DNA of 64,000 nucleotides, from the NCBI RefSeq assembly GCF_002943525.1, contig NZ_CP025394.1:930001-994000 (forward strand), in the 5' to 3' direction. Position 1 is the first letter of the stretch; every line of letters starts with the position of its first letter. This DNA is from Kitasatospora sp. MMS16-BH015 (lineage in GTDB: Bacteria; Actinomycetota; Actinomycetes; Streptomycetales; Streptomycetaceae). Positions 1 through 8,838 of the stretch are shown here, in pieces. Made by a program: the position numbers and the translations under genes. Below the pieces are notes generated by a model. The model was not told the origin of the DNA. It searched no databases and was given only the letters and a program-made list of their open reading frames with translations.

Positions 1-886
1 GGCCTGTCAGCGCGGGGAAACCGCCGTCGACGCCGTACCACCTCTCCTCGGCCACCGCGAAGGTCACGTCGCGGTAGCGCTCCGCGTCGGGCCGGTGGTA
101 ACCGGCTCTTGCAAGCAGGTCGAGCAGTGCGGTCTCGTCGTCACAGAGTCGAAGTGCCTCTTCCACCACCTCTGTGAACGCGGTGCCGACACCGTTCGCG
201 CCGGTGCGCTGCAGCCGGAACCAGGCAAGACGGAGCGAGCCGTTCTCCGGCGGTTCGAGCTGGTCGAGCCCGTGGATCCGCGGCCTTCGTCCCTCACTGC
301 TCGTACTCGCCTTCACCTCGACGGCCGTGCTCCCGCCAAGGAAGTCGTGGCAGTGGCCCTCGGGGCCGCGCCAAAGGCGATGTGCGCTCGGGTCCTTGGT
401 CAGCAGCCGGTTGAGCACCGTCAATTCGCCGAAGAGGCCCGCCAACTCCTCCGGCCCCAGCGGAGCCGACTGTGTGAGGAAGAGAGCCTTCCACCGGTCG
501 ATTACACGGTAGAGCGCCTTTACGGGGTTCTCGGGCGACTCCCGCACCGCGTCGAGCACGTCGACACACAGTTCCGTGAACAGGTCGTCGAGGTCGTCGC
601 GCAGGCAGGCGAGATCGACATACGTCTGGTAGGTCTCCGCGTCTTCCAGCGGTAGCTTGCGCAGCCGAAGGACGGGCCCGTCCAGACCCGAACGGACCTT
701 GCGGTGCGTGTGTATCGGCACAAGGACGTGGCGGTGCCCGTCATGGTCGACGGCCACCGCCAACGGCCCGCTCTCGACCACGACGGGCAGCTCGGCGACC
801 CGCAGCCGACGGTCCCCCGTCGGCTGCTCGGCCTCCAGCTCCGACCACAACCGCTCGACGAGACCGTGGAGCTCGTCGTCGCTCAT
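1..886 (-). CDS. PD-(D/E)XK motif nuclease (DUF4420-like), 3' end outside window
   Basis: Seen: an open frame runs from an ATG at 886 to the window edge (295 residues). It contains GELTVL (about residues 153-158) and then HDFLGG...AVEVKAS, giving the nuclease signature D181-x8-E190-V-K192. The ATG overlaps the stop of the upstream Z1 gene as ATGA, so the two are translationally coupled. Known: DUF4420 / 'PD-(D/E)XK motif protein' genes commonly sit next to Z1-domain ATPases in predicted restriction systems, where they are the likely DNA-cutting subunit. Inferred: the endonuclease partner of the Z1 ATPase. The frame has no stop in the visible part and its G+C matches the neighbours. The C-terminus is unseen, so it cannot be judged complete. 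The family assignment rests on the catalytic motif plus position. Confidence 0.8.
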   Translation of the reverse strand, partial: MSDDELHGLVERLWSELEAEQPTGDRRLRVAELPVVVESGPLAVAVDHDGHRHVLVPIHTHRKVRSGLDGPVLRLRKLPLEDAETYQTYVDLACLRDDLDDLFTELCVDVLDAVRESPENPVKALYRVIDRWKALFLTQSAPLGPEELAGLFGELTVLNRLLTKDPSAHRLWRGPEGHCHDFLGGSTAVEVKASTSSEGRRPRIHGLDQLEPPENGSLRLAWFRLQRTGANGVGTAFTEVVEEALRLCDDETALLDLLARAGYHRPDAERYRDVTFAVAEERWYGVDGGFPALTG

Positions 887-3441
887 GCGTCCTCGTCGTC
901 GAGGACGCTGTAGTCCTCGTCCTCGATCCGAACATTGGACAGGTTCGCGGATACGTAGCTCTCGACCGTGCTGTCACCATGACGCGGCTCGGGGAAGACC
1001 AGGCCGACACCGATGACGTGGTCCTCCGCGTTCAGAGGCACACGCAGCCTCTTGGCCGGGAGCGGCTCCGACACCTTGTCGATCGGGTACAGGACGAGCA
1101 GACCGGTGTCGGGAAGCTGCCTCCGGCGCTCCTCCATGATGCCCTTCTCGGTCAGTTTCCCGGTGTCGCCGGCCAGGTCCACCGCGGCGTCCCGACGGCT
1201 CATCAGCGTCTTGATGTCGGCGAAGTCCGGTACGGGGTTAGGGAGATCGAGACGGGCACGGTTGTTGCGCCCGACGCTCACGCCGGGGGCGAACGCGAAG
1301 TCCTCCCCCTTGGGATTACCGACGATCGCAACGTTCCACCGGCCCAACGATCCGGCCTTGGAGACTCGCTTCCGGATGTAGTCGATGATCAGATCGGCGT
1401 CGTTCTCCGGGGACTTCTCGTGGAACCGGTAGGTCGACAGGAAGTCGATCACGAGGTCGTGCGGCACGTCACGGAAGACGTACCGGCCCTCTGCCGGGCG
1501 CTCTTCCGCCCTGACCGCGTTCGCGACCGAGGCCTTGATCAGAGCGCGCGCGGCGTCCGCGTTCCGACCCAGCCAGCCGGCGTTGGTGTGGAAGTAATGG
1601 GTCTGCACCCGCTTCCCGCCGTAGGAGGAAGCCGCCGTGACCGCGTCGCGCATCTTGGCGGCCGCGGTCACCCGCAGGGCCGGGTGCGTGCGCAGGCGGA
1701 CGGCGAAGGTGAGCGGGGTCTCGTCCTCGGTCATGTAGATGTCGATGTCCCGGCGCATCTCGGTCTCGACGGTGGCCAGGTGTCGGAACCACTCGGCCAA
1801 CTCATCGGTCATCCAGATCCGCGGCAGGTCAGCGTATCCCTTCCGGAAGCCGAACCAACGGCCCATCTGCAGCAGCGTGTCGTACGCCGACACGGAACGG
1901 ACGAAGTAGCTGACTGACAGACCGTAAAGCGTCAATCCCCGCGAGAGGGTGTTGCCGCCCACCGCGATCGCCACGACCGGGCCGTTCTCGTAGTCGAGGC
2001 GGTCCTCGCTGCTGGAGTTGTCCATGATGACGCGGCAACTCTCGAGAACTCCCGACAGTTCGGGCAGCAGCCGCTCGAACGGCACCTTCGTCTCGCCGAA
2101 GTCCTCGGCCGGCACACGCTCGGTCTCCGACTCCCACAGATCACTCAGCCGCGCGAGGAAGTCGGCGTCGCCCGCGGACAGGGAGCGCTCGAACCGGTCA
2201 CGCAGATGCTCCAACGGCCTCTTGAAGCTGTTGTGAACCGCGGTGTTGACGCTGGTGTGGATCAGCATCGTGTTGTGTGGATCGCCGGTACCACGAACGC
2301 GTCGGGCGGCGGTGACCAGCCAGAAGTACTCGACCGCCCGACGAAGGGTGTCGGTGATGAAGGGCTCGAAGCCCTCCACGTCGGCCCGGGTCTCCGGACG
2401 CACGGCCGCCACGTCGTCATCGGGGACCGAGCGGATCATGTCGTAGCCGTCGTCGACCTGCTCCGGGTCCTCGCCGTCGAGGGCGTATCGGCCGAAGAGG
2501 ACCTCGGTGCCGAAGTGCCCCTCCGGCTTGGGGAGGTTGACGACGAAGTCCTTCGGATAGAGGTCCGCCGCACTCGGGTCGATCAGCAGGTTCGCGAACG
2601 GCGATGCCGTGTACCCGACGTAGGCGGACCTCGGCAGGGAACTCATGATCCCCAGGATCAGAGGGTTGATCGACTTCGTGGCCACGGTGGCCTGGTCGGC
2701 CTCGTCGTCGATGATCAGCGCGGGGCAGTCCTCGAGGTAGTCCGACGCCTTCTCGAGCCACGCGGCCAACTTGCGCAGCACCGTCGCATTCTTCTTCACG
2801 ACGCACAGCACGTGCGTCCTGTTGTTCCGCCCGAAGTACGACGCAGGGTTCTCCCCCGGCGTGAAGTCCTTGTCGAGCCCGGTCAGCTGGGACCACAGCG
2901 AGGGGTTCGGCTCCACCAACTGCTGCACGAGTCGAGCCTGGGTCTGACGCCGGAGCCCGTTGTGGATTCCCGCCAACACGATGAACAGCTTGTAGCCGCG
3001 ATCGGCCGCCTTGGCGACGACCGATGTGAAGTTGGTGGTCTTGCCGGACTGCACGTAGCCGACGACGAGACCCCGTGTGGAGAAGGCCTTCTGCTTCGGG
3101 TGGTTCAACAACGAGACGACGCGGGTGGAGGAGTCGTCGAGACTCCGGATCGCGGGCTCCGGAGGCCAATCGTCCTTGCGAAGCAGGTCCGTGATCGCCG
3201 GCCAGCACTTGTCCTTGGGCTGCGGACCCGTGTACCACGTGTCGCGGTTGCCCAGGATCACCGCGTGGGGTTCCTCGAGCTCCCTGATGCGGACCGTCTG
3301 CTGCTCATGCCGCTCCCGGATCCGCTCCACGATGTCCGGGCTGATACCGAGGCGCTCCAGTCGCTTGACAGCCTCCGAAGGGGGGAACGAGTCCAGAAGC
3401 GCCTTGAACGTGTCGTACATCTCGTCGAATTCATCGGTCAT
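883..3441 (-). CDS. Z1-domain ATPase / endonuclease-associated protein of a restriction-like operon
   Basis: A protein of about 852 residues from the ATG at 3441 (protein start MTDEFDEMYD). A longer frame exists up to 3570, but a GGAGAG element lies about 15 bp before 3441. Walker A is GYVQSGKT (residues 128-135), Walker B is LIIDDEAD (242-249), and the following motif YVGYTASPFAN (274-284) is typical of Z1 proteins, which are superfamily-2-like NTPases. Known: Z1 proteins are found beside PD-(D/E)XK, AIPR, Vsr and MutL/MORC-like ATPase genes in predicted restriction-modification neighbourhoods. Here the gene overlaps the downstream nuclease gene by 4 bp. Inferred role: ATP-driven DNA translocation or remodelling feeding the nuclease. 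No frameshift is seen and both ATPase motifs are intact. No methyltransferase gene is visible on this side. Confidence 0.85.
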   Translation of the reverse strand: MTDEFDEMYDTFKALLDSFPPSEAVKRLERLGISPDIVERIRERHEQQTVRIRELEEPHAVILGNRDTWYTGPQPKDKCWPAITDLLRKDDWPPEPAIRSLDDSSTRVVSLLNHPKQKAFSTRGLVVGYVQSGKTTNFTSVVAKAADRGYKLFIVLAGIHNGLRRQTQARLVQQLVEPNPSLWSQLTGLDKDFTPGENPASYFGRNNRTHVLCVVKKNATVLRKLAAWLEKASDYLEDCPALIIDDEADQATVATKSINPLILGIMSSLPRSAYVGYTASPFANLLIDPSAADLYPKDFVVNLPKPEGHFGTEVLFGRYALDGEDPEQVDDGYDMIRSVPDDDVAAVRPETRADVEGFEPFITDTLRRAVEYFWLVTAARRVRGTGDPHNTMLIHTSVNTAVHNSFKRPLEHLRDRFERSLSAGDADFLARLSDLWESETERVPAEDFGETKVPFERLLPELSGVLESCRVIMDNSSSEDRLDYENGPVVAIAVGGNTLSRGLTLYGLSVSYFVRSVSAYDTLLQMGRWFGFRKGYADLPRIWMTDELAEWFRHLATVETEMRRDIDIYMTEDETPLTFAVRLRTHPALRVTAAAKMRDAVTAASSYGGKRVQTHYFHTNAGWLGRNADAARALIKASVANAVRAEERPAEGRYVFRDVPHDLVIDFLSTYRFHEKSPENDADLIIDYIRKRVSKAGSLGRWNVAIVGNPKGEDFAFAPGVSVGRNNRARLDLPNPVPDFADIKTLMSRRDAAVDLAGDTGKLTEKGIMEERRRQLPDTGLLVLYPIDKVSEPLPAKRLRVPLNAEDHVIGVGLVFPEPRHGDSTVESYVSANLSNVRIEDEDYSVLDDEDA

Positions 3442-3570
3442 CAGGTTCGACCGCTCTCCGTTCCCGTTCGATCCAGCCAGCTCTGCAGCCGCGCGTCGAG
3501 GCCTCGCGACACACGTCTCGTGGAGACTACGCACCCCTCCAGGCGCATCCTCGCCACATCGCAGGTACAC

Positions 3571-3734
3571 GTTAGTGGTCGCACAGAGGTCCGGGTCGTG
3601 ATTAGCGAGGTTTCGTCAGTGCCGCTCACCGCCGGGTATGTGCGCGCATCTACAGCGAGAAGGAGACCAGCACTTGGGAGACCCGCCCACTCACCGACAC
3701 GGCATGACCCCGCCAATAACGTCGGTGAGACCGG
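3571..3734. promoter_or_regulatory. Divergent intergenic region upstream of the Z1 operon
   Basis: This 164-bp gap separates the leftward Z1 operon from the rightward histidine phosphatase pseudogene, so it should contain the promoter of the Z1/nuclease operon. No convincing sigma-70 -10/-35 pair or strong palindrome was identified by eye. Confidence 0.3.
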
Positions 3735-4275
3735 ATGGCAGTGGAGATCGCCTACGAGACGCACTCCACCACCGCCGACAACGAGGCTGGCATCGCCACC
3801 GGCCGGCTCGCAGATGAGCTCTCGGAACTGGGCCGCCGCCAGGCTCGGGAACTCGGCGCCCGCCGACCAGGCCACGGCTTCGCGGCCGCTTTCGTCTCTG
3901 ACCCGCACCGCGCCGTCCAGACGGCCCGGATCGCGTTCCGCGACGGCCCACCCCTCTCGATCAGGACAAGCGGCTGCACGACTGCAACCACGGTGATCCC
4001 AACGGAAGCCCACTCCCCCACGTCTCCGCTCAACCAGCCCGGCACATCGACGAACGGTTCCCCGGCGGCCAGGGTTACCGCCAGGTCGTCGGGGCCACCA
4101 ACGCCTTCCGCCACGACCTCGTTTCCGGGTGGGAGGGCAGCAGAATCCTGGCAATCGCCCGCTCGGCCTTCCGGTGGCACCCTTCCCCCCGGACGGCCGT
4201 CGAACGACATGCTCGACACACCGCCCGCCTGGCGCCCGGACTGGCCGGATACGCTGCTGGCCGACTGGACCGACT
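3735..4275 (+). pseudogene. Histidine phosphatase family protein, frameshifted
   Basis: From the ATG at 3735 the protein begins YETHSTTADNEAG...SDPHRAVQTARIAF, the N-terminus of an actinobacterial histidine-phosphatase subfamily that has ETH where the classic family has RHG. The match leaves this frame near 3956 and continues in another (KRLHDCNHGDPNG ... FPGGQGYRQVV ... RILAIARSAFRW). It changes frame again near 4195 (MLDTPPAWRPDW resembles the family's C-terminal DAPFxWREGW). At least two frameshifts therefore separate conserved blocks. Inferred: a decayed phosphatase gene lying between the Z1 operon and vsr and unrelated in function to them. Sequencing error could explain one frameshift but two are less likely. 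Confidence 0.7.
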
Positions 4276-4395
4276 CAGCCGGTTGCACCTGGACGGAGCC
4301 GCTCCAAGACTGGATCGTGCCGGCCGCGCTTTCCTCCCGTTCCGGCAGCGGCCCCGTGATGGGCTGCTGCAACGACCCCGAGGCCCGTATCGTCG

Positions 4396-5241
4396 GTGCC
4401 GGAACGCATTCTCGGCAGTGGGGACAGGCGAGTGGCAGTGAAGCGCGAGGGCGGGCCGTCGAATAGATCCGTCCCCGATCGTTCGTGGCGTCGCAAGCCC
4501 GGGCTTGACAGGGCACAGCAGTCTCGGGAGCAGAACCGGGCCGCCGGCGGTGCGGAGCGCAGGCTGGTGGATGCTGGCGAAGGGCTTCTCCAGCCAGCGA
4601 CCGTAGTGCTGAACGCATCCCCCCGAACCGGACGGGTCAGGGCCGTTCTTCGCTGGTATGTCGACGGCCGATCGACCACGGCGGTGCTGGGCGACGTCGA
4701 CCGCCCCACCCGAGCGGGAAACCTACGCGAAGGGTGGCGGCTGGCCGAAGAGGCCGGCTTGCTCTCGAGCGCGCCGGTCCCGGAGAGCTCATGGGCGTCG
4801 TCTCCCGCGACGCGGAAGTCGATGCGCGCGAACAGGGCCAAAGACACCAAGCCCGAGCTGCGACTTCGGTCGCTACTGCACCGCGACGGGCTCCGGTACC
4901 GCGTCTCGGTACGCCCGGTACCAACCCTCCGTCGCACAGCGGACGTGGTGTTCACGAAGGCGAAGGTGGCGGTCTTCGTGGACGGCTGCTACTGGCACGG
5001 CTGCCCGGAACACGGAAGCCTACCGGCAACCAACCGCGGCTTCTGGACGGAGAAGATCAAGGGCAACAAGGCCAGAGACGCGGAGACGGTCCGTCTACTG
5101 GAACAGGCCGGTTGGAAGGTCCTTCGAATCTGGGAACACGTCCCTCCGGAGGAGGGGGCTCGCCTCGTAGCCGAGACGGTGTCCGCGGCCCGCCAGGAGG
5201 CCCGCGCGGCGCGGGGATCAGAGAAGGCGGCCGTTGAGTAG
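4396..5241 (+). CDS. Very short patch repair (Vsr-type) endonuclease with N-terminal extension
   Basis: The C-terminal 150 residues carry the Vsr fold signature: SSPATRKSMRANRAKDTKPEL, the catalytic segment RTADVVF (Asp near residue 183), FVDGCYWHGCP (His near 201) and FWTEKIKGNKARD...GWKVLRIWEH. In well-studied bacteria Vsr nicks T:G mismatches made by deamination of 5-methylcytosine, and the genes accompany cytosine-5 methyltransferases. The 100 residues before the nuclease (VLRWYVDGRSTTAVLGDVDR...) are also seen in actinobacterial relatives, so the long form is probably real. The exact start is uncertain among GTG codons at 4396, 4432 and 4438. No methyltransferase is visible nearby, so it may serve the adjacent Z1/PD-(D/E)XK system or a methylase lost to the IS insertions. 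Its 3' end overlaps the convergent gene at 5218-5406. Confidence 0.85.
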   Translation: MPERILGSGDRRVAVKREGGPSNRSVPDRSWRRKPGLDRAQQSREQNRAAGGAERRLVDAGEGLLQPATVVLNASPRTGRVRAVLRWYVDGRSTTAVLGDVDRPTRAGNLREGWRLAEEAGLLSSAPVPESSWASSPATRKSMRANRAKDTKPELRLRSLLHRDGLRYRVSVRPVPTLRRTADVVFTKAKVAVFVDGCYWHGCPEHGSLPATNRGFWTEKIKGNKARDAETVRLLEQAGWKVLRIWEHVPPEEGARLVAETVSAARQEARAARGSEKAAVE

Positions 5242-5406
5242 GTCGTCAAGGGCGTCGGCCTCTCGACGCAGAACGATTCTGCCGTCACCGTCACTGTAGG
5301 CAAGTAGCTGTGCACCGATCGAAATCCCGGCTTCGGCGAGGACGCTCAGGGGGAGTTCAATCAGACCACCCTCTCGAACAACGACTTCAGCAGGTTCCCG
5401 AATCAT
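5218..5406 (-). CDS. AbrB/MazE-like antitoxin-type DNA-binding protein
   Basis: A 62-residue protein starting IREPAEVVVREGGLIELP. The pattern of a short beta strand, a Gly-Leu-Ile turn and then LPLSVLAEAGISIGAQLL resembles the swapped-hairpin AbrB/SpoVT domain that binds DNA as a dimer. Its last 24 bp overlap the end of vsr on the opposite strand. No toxin gene (PIN or MazF type) lies next to it, so it may be an orphan antitoxin or a small regulator. The assignment rests on fold-like pattern only. Confidence 0.5.
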   Translation of the reverse strand: MIREPAEVVVREGGLIELPLSVLAEAGISIGAQLLAYSDGDGRIVLRREADALDDLLNGRLL

Positions 5407-5567
5407 GACGCCCAGTCTGTCACGGTCATAAAGCCCGACAGCCGCTACGACGTCGGCAAGCTCGGTGGTTGCCGTCTACCGCGGCATCAGTCGACCGCCG
5501 CCCGAAGCCGGAAGGACCCGCCCACCTGCGCGGCCTGGCCGTGGACGGTGATGACGCTCCCTGAAAC
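5407..5567. other. Short non-coding stretch between AbrB-like gene and IS1182 end
   Basis: No supported gene. A run in one plus frame reads HLRGLAVDG, which weakly recalls the middle of ISAs1 transposases, but it is too short and ends at once, so no call is made. Confidence 0.3.
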
Positions 5568-5639
5568 TGGCTCTGACCGGAGTTCCGGATGCTGTTGGTG
5601 ATCTTCATGAGTGACGGGTTCGAGTCCCGCCACTCAGTT

Positions 5640-5717
5640 GTTGGCACAGTTGCTGGAGGCGGGTGGTCGAACCTGTTCGATGGCCCGCCGCTCCACCATC
5701 GTCACGGTGCTGGCTGA
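5640..5717 (-). pseudogene. IS1182 transposase, C-terminal scrap
   Basis: The part of the IS1182 transposase gene downstream of the 993-bp insertion. In one frame it reads STTRLQQLCQQLS, similar to the usual tail of this family (RTTRLQRLC-type). It is separated from the rest of the gene by the element at 5718-6710, with the TGA target duplication at the junction. Confidence 0.5.
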
Positions 5718-6710
5718 GAAAGTGTTGGGTAATTGATCGACTGCTTGGTGTGATGTGCGGCCGGTGATCTTCGTGGTCGAGGAGCCCGCGAGGATCACCG
5801 GTATGTGTGTCTGTTCGTGCAAGCCTTCGTACGACTCGTCGTTGACGGATGCTCAGTGGGCGATGATCGAGCCGCTGCTGCCGGGGCGGGATCCGCGCAG
5901 GGGCGGCCGGCCGCTGAAGTTCCCTCGCCGCCTGGTCGTCGACACGGTTCTGTACGTCCTGGTCAGTGGTTGTGCCTGGCGGCTGGTGCCGCACGACCTG
6001 GCGCCGTGGGACGCGGCCTACCGGTGGTTTCGTGCGTGGAGCGCCGACGGGACGTGGGACCGGGTCCACGACGTGTTGCGTGACCGGGTGAGGGTCGCGG
6101 ACGGTCGGGATCCGCAGCCGTCGGCGGCGGTGCCGGACTCCCAGTCCGTACGCAGTCACCAGGGCGGCGAGGCGATCGGCTACGACGCGGGCAAGCGTGT
6201 CCGGGGCCGCAAGCGGCACCTGCTGGTGGACAGCTGTGGACTGGTCCTGAAGGCGGTCGTGCACTCCGCGTCCGTCCAGGAGCGGGCGGGCGCGAAGCTG
6301 GTCCTGGCCGGCATCCGTGGTCTGTTCCCGCGGGTCGGGCTGGTCTGGGTCGACGGCGGCTACGTCAACGCGATCGATGCCGGTCTGGTCGGCTGGGCTG
6401 CCGCGCACGAGGACCTGACGGTGGTGGCGGTGCCGCGCAACGCGGATGTGAAAGGCTTCCAGGTGCTGCCCCGCAGGTGGGTGGTCGAGCGGACATTCTC
6501 CTGGCTGGGGCGGTGCAGACGGTTGGCACGGGACTACGAGCGCAAGACCGCGCACGCCGAAGCGATGATCAAGGTCGCCATGATCCGCCTGATGGCCGCC
6601 CGCCTCGCCGGCGAGGAGGTCGAACCACGCGGCCCCATCGAGACCGAAGCAGCCCGCCGCCTCGCCGATGACCTCAAGAACGAGTAGTCACCCGCTTACC
6701 CAACACTTTC
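5718..6710 (+). mobile_element. IS5-group insertion sequence (993 bp) inside the IS1182 transposase
   Basis: Terminal inverted repeats GAAAGTGTTGGGTAA (5718-5732 and the complement at 6696-6710) are perfect over 15 bp. The element is flanked by the direct repeat TGA (5715-5717 and 6711-6713), the TNA duplication typical of the IS1031 group of the IS5 family. It lies within the 3' part of the older IS1182 transposase gene and carries one complete transposase, so it is probably a recent and possibly active insertion. Confidence 0.9.
5803..6687 (+). CDS. IS5-family DDE transposase
   Basis: A 294-residue transposase from the ATG at 5803. The frame is open upstream to 5755, but conserved sequence begins with SLTDAQWAMIEPLLPGRDPR. 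It has the N-terminal helix-turn-helix type region, the DDE catalytic core (AAVPDSQSV containing the first Asp, VWVDGGYV containing the second) and the C-terminal motif WVVERTFSWLGRCRRLARDYE containing the Glu. The gene is uninterrupted and lies between intact terminal repeats, so it should encode an active enzyme that moves only its own element. Confidence 0.9.
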   Translation: MCVCSCKPSYDSSLTDAQWAMIEPLLPGRDPRRGGRPLKFPRRLVVDTVLYVLVSGCAWRLVPHDLAPWDAAYRWFRAWSADGTWDRVHDVLRDRVRVADGRDPQPSAAVPDSQSVRSHQGGEAIGYDAGKRVRGRKRHLLVDSCGLVLKAVVHSASVQERAGAKLVLAGIRGLFPRVGLVWVDGGYVNAIDAGLVGWAAAHEDLTVVAVPRNADVKGFQVLPRRWVVERTFSWLGRCRRLARDYERKTAHAEAMIKVAMIRLMAARLAGEEVEPRGPIETEAARRLADDLKNE

Positions 6711-7735
6711 TGAGGCGGATGATGTTGGTCCCGGCCGCGGTGAGGACATGCTGGACGTGGGTCTTCGCGGCGCCGCGGTAACGGCAGTTGCGCAGGCCGT
6801 TGGCGTGGACGGTCTCGGAGACGGTGGCTTCGCAGCCTGCCCGCATCGCGGGTCCCCTGCTCTTTCCTGACACGGTTCTGGATCTCCTGCAGGGGCTGCG
6901 GCAGCAGCAGGAGGTGGCGACCCTTGCCGTCGACGTTCCCGGTGCACCTGGGGCGGTCGTCGCAGGCCCGGCAGACGGCCCGGGGGAAGAGCACGGACAG
7001 GCGCGGCTGGCCGTCGGCGAGTGTCGCCTTCCAAGGTGGGCTGGTAGCGCCGTTGGGGCAAGTGAGCGTCCGTTCTTCCCAGTTGGGGAGGAAGTCTTCC
7101 TTGTTGAAGCCCGGCAGGGCTCGTGTCCTGGGCGGGAGCCGGACCGGGCCGACCAGGTCGATCCCGTACTCGGTCCTGGCCCGGTGGATGGTGGCCGGGC
7201 TGGTGTAGCCGCCGTCGACCAGGTGCTCGGCAGGCGCCAAGTCGCGTGCGGCGAGGTCGGAGTGGATCTGTTCCAGGGTGTCGATGTCCTGCTCGGGTGC
7301 CGGGGTGGTGGCGACGTGCACGATCACGTTCGGCAGGCCGGTGTCGCAGGTCTCGGCCTGGTGGTCCTTGTAGCCGACCCACTCGGCCTTGCCGGGTTTG
7401 TGGCTGAAGCGGGCCTGCGGGTCGTGGGGAGAAACGATCTCCACCGACGACCACGGAACCCGGGCCGAGGCGGGGTCGGGCCGCCCGTCGGAGGCTTCTG
7501 CGGCCATCGACCGCCGAGGACTGTGGCGCCGGCTCAACCGGTCGCGGGTCTGCTTGGGCCCGCGCCAGCCCAATCGTCCTTCCTCGTCGTACCAGTACTG
7601 CTGGACCCAGACCTGCCGCAGGACCTCCATCTGCGGCAATGCCCGCAGCCGGGCCGGGGCACCTGCCCGAGGACGGCTCGCAGCAGCCGCATTCCGTCCT
7701 CGCCGACCGTCAGGGCGTACCGCTCCCGCTCCTTA
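6711..7735 (-). pseudogene. IS1182 transposase, middle and C-terminal part
   Basis: Minus-strand fragment reading ERYALTVGEDGMRLLRAV, then after a frameshift near 7655 LPQMEVLRQVWVQQYW and VEIVSPHDPQARFSHKPG...WVGYKDHQAETCD. The latter is the DDE core of IS1182 transposases, with VDGGYTSPATIHRAR following. A second frameshift near 6860 precedes NCRYRGAAKTHVQHVLTAAG, the normal C-terminal block. The upstream end joins in frame to the fragment at 9939 through the TTA duplication (reads LPRET-KERERYAL). Non-functional: interrupted and at least twice frameshifted. Confidence 0.8.
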
Positions 7736-8835
7736 CTGGGCGTTTCGTCTCCAAGTGCACTGATTGATACCGGTATGCGATGTGCCTGACTGGCTGTTCC
7801 GCCGGTACGCCATGTGCTGCTGTTCTGGGAGTGCTGCCTGCATACGAATGCCCGCCGGAACTGCGCAGTACGTCCTGTCTCATCCCAAAAAGCCGGGCTG
7901 GAGCACGTTCGTCCCGCGGTTCCGACGGCCTCTGGCCAGAAGCGAGGTTCCGCAGTATGCCGTCATCATGACGGATCGTCGACCGTATCCCAGCGACCTG
8001 TCCGACGCCCGCTGGGCCTTGGTCGAACCCACCCTCTCCGCCTGGCGCCGCGCCAGGACCGAACGTGCCCTGGCGTTCGGCCGGCCACCCGAGCACGAAC
8101 TGCGGGATCTACTGGACGCGATCCTCTACGTCGACCGCACCGGCATCCCCTGGCGCTACCTCCCGCACGACTACCCGCCCTGGGAGACCGTCTACGCCTA
8201 CTTCGCCCGGTGGCAGAAGGAAGGCGTGTTCGAGCAGCTCAACGGCCTTCTCCGACGTCTGGTCCGCGCCGCCGAAGGCCGTGATCCGGAGCCGACGGCG
8301 TGCATCATCGACTCCCAGAGCGTGAAGACCTCCACGAACGTTCCCGCCGCCACGCAGGGCATCGACGTCGGGAAGAAGATCGCGGGCAGGAAGCGCAACA
8401 TCGTCACCGACACGATCGGCCTGCTGCTGATGGTGCTGGTCACCGCCGCGAGCGTGCAGGACGGTACTGCCGGCCGGCAACTGCTGACCGTGGTCGCCAC
8501 CAACCACCCCACAGTCCACAAGGCCTGGGCCGATATGGGCTACAAGAACGCCGTCGTCGAGCACGGAGCAACCTTGGGCATCGACGTCGAGATCGTCCGC
8601 CGTGACCCCGCCACCAGGGGATTCGTCGTCCAGCCCCGACGCTGGGTCGTCGAACGCACCCTGGGCTGGCTCATGAACCACCGCCGCCTGGCCCGCGATT
8701 ACGAAGCCCTCCCCGCTCGCTCCGAAGCCATGATCCACGTCGCAATGATCAACCTCATGACCCGCCGACTCACCGGCGAGAGCACCCCGACCTGGCGAGG
8801 AACGTGAGCCTCGGAACCAGGGACAAAACGCTCAG
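7736..8835 (+). mobile_element. IS5-group insertion sequence, tandem copy 1 (1100 bp)
   Basis: Begins CTGGGCGTTTCGTC at 7736 and ends GACAAAACGCTCAG at 8835, imperfect inverted repeats with 12 of 14 positions matching. It is preceded by TTA (7733-7735) and followed by TTA (8836-8838). It encodes one transposase. It is followed immediately by an apparently identical second copy, and only the 3-bp TTA separates the right end of copy 1 from the left end of copy 2. Confidence 0.9.
7968..8807 (+). CDS. IS5-family transposase, copy 1
   Basis: A 279-residue transposase from the ATG at 7968, where similarity to IS5/IS4-like proteins starts (MTDRRPYPSDLSDARWALVEP). The frame is open upstream to 7764, but the additional 68 residues are Cys-rich and unlike transposase sequence. 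Catalytic blocks are ACIIDSQSVKTS, KAWADMGYKN and WVVERTLGWLMNHRRLARDYE. The protein is identical to that of copy 2 at 9071-9910, so both copies are recent. It acts on the element's own terminal repeats. Confidence 0.88.
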   Translation: MTDRRPYPSDLSDARWALVEPTLSAWRRARTERALAFGRPPEHELRDLLDAILYVDRTGIPWRYLPHDYPPWETVYAYFARWQKEGVFEQLNGLLRRLVRAAEGRDPEPTACIIDSQSVKTSTNVPAATQGIDVGKKIAGRKRNIVTDTIGLLLMVLVTAASVQDGTAGRQLLTVVATNHPTVHKAWADMGYKNAVVEHGATLGIDVEIVRRDPATRGFVVQPRRWVVERTLGWLMNHRRLARDYEALPARSEAMIHVAMINLMTRRLTGESTPTWRGT

Positions 8836-8838
8836 TTA

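Noticed and set aside
2206..3996. Long plus-strand frame across the Z1 gene
   Set aside because: Antisense to a gene with Walker motifs and an overlapping partner; composition typical of reverse-frame artefact.
5610..5640. tRNA-like T-arm GGGTTCGAGTCCC
   Set aside because: No acceptor, D or anticodon arm can be formed upstream. The sequence lies inside the left end of the IS1182 element, so chance similarity is more likely than a tRNA or attachment core.
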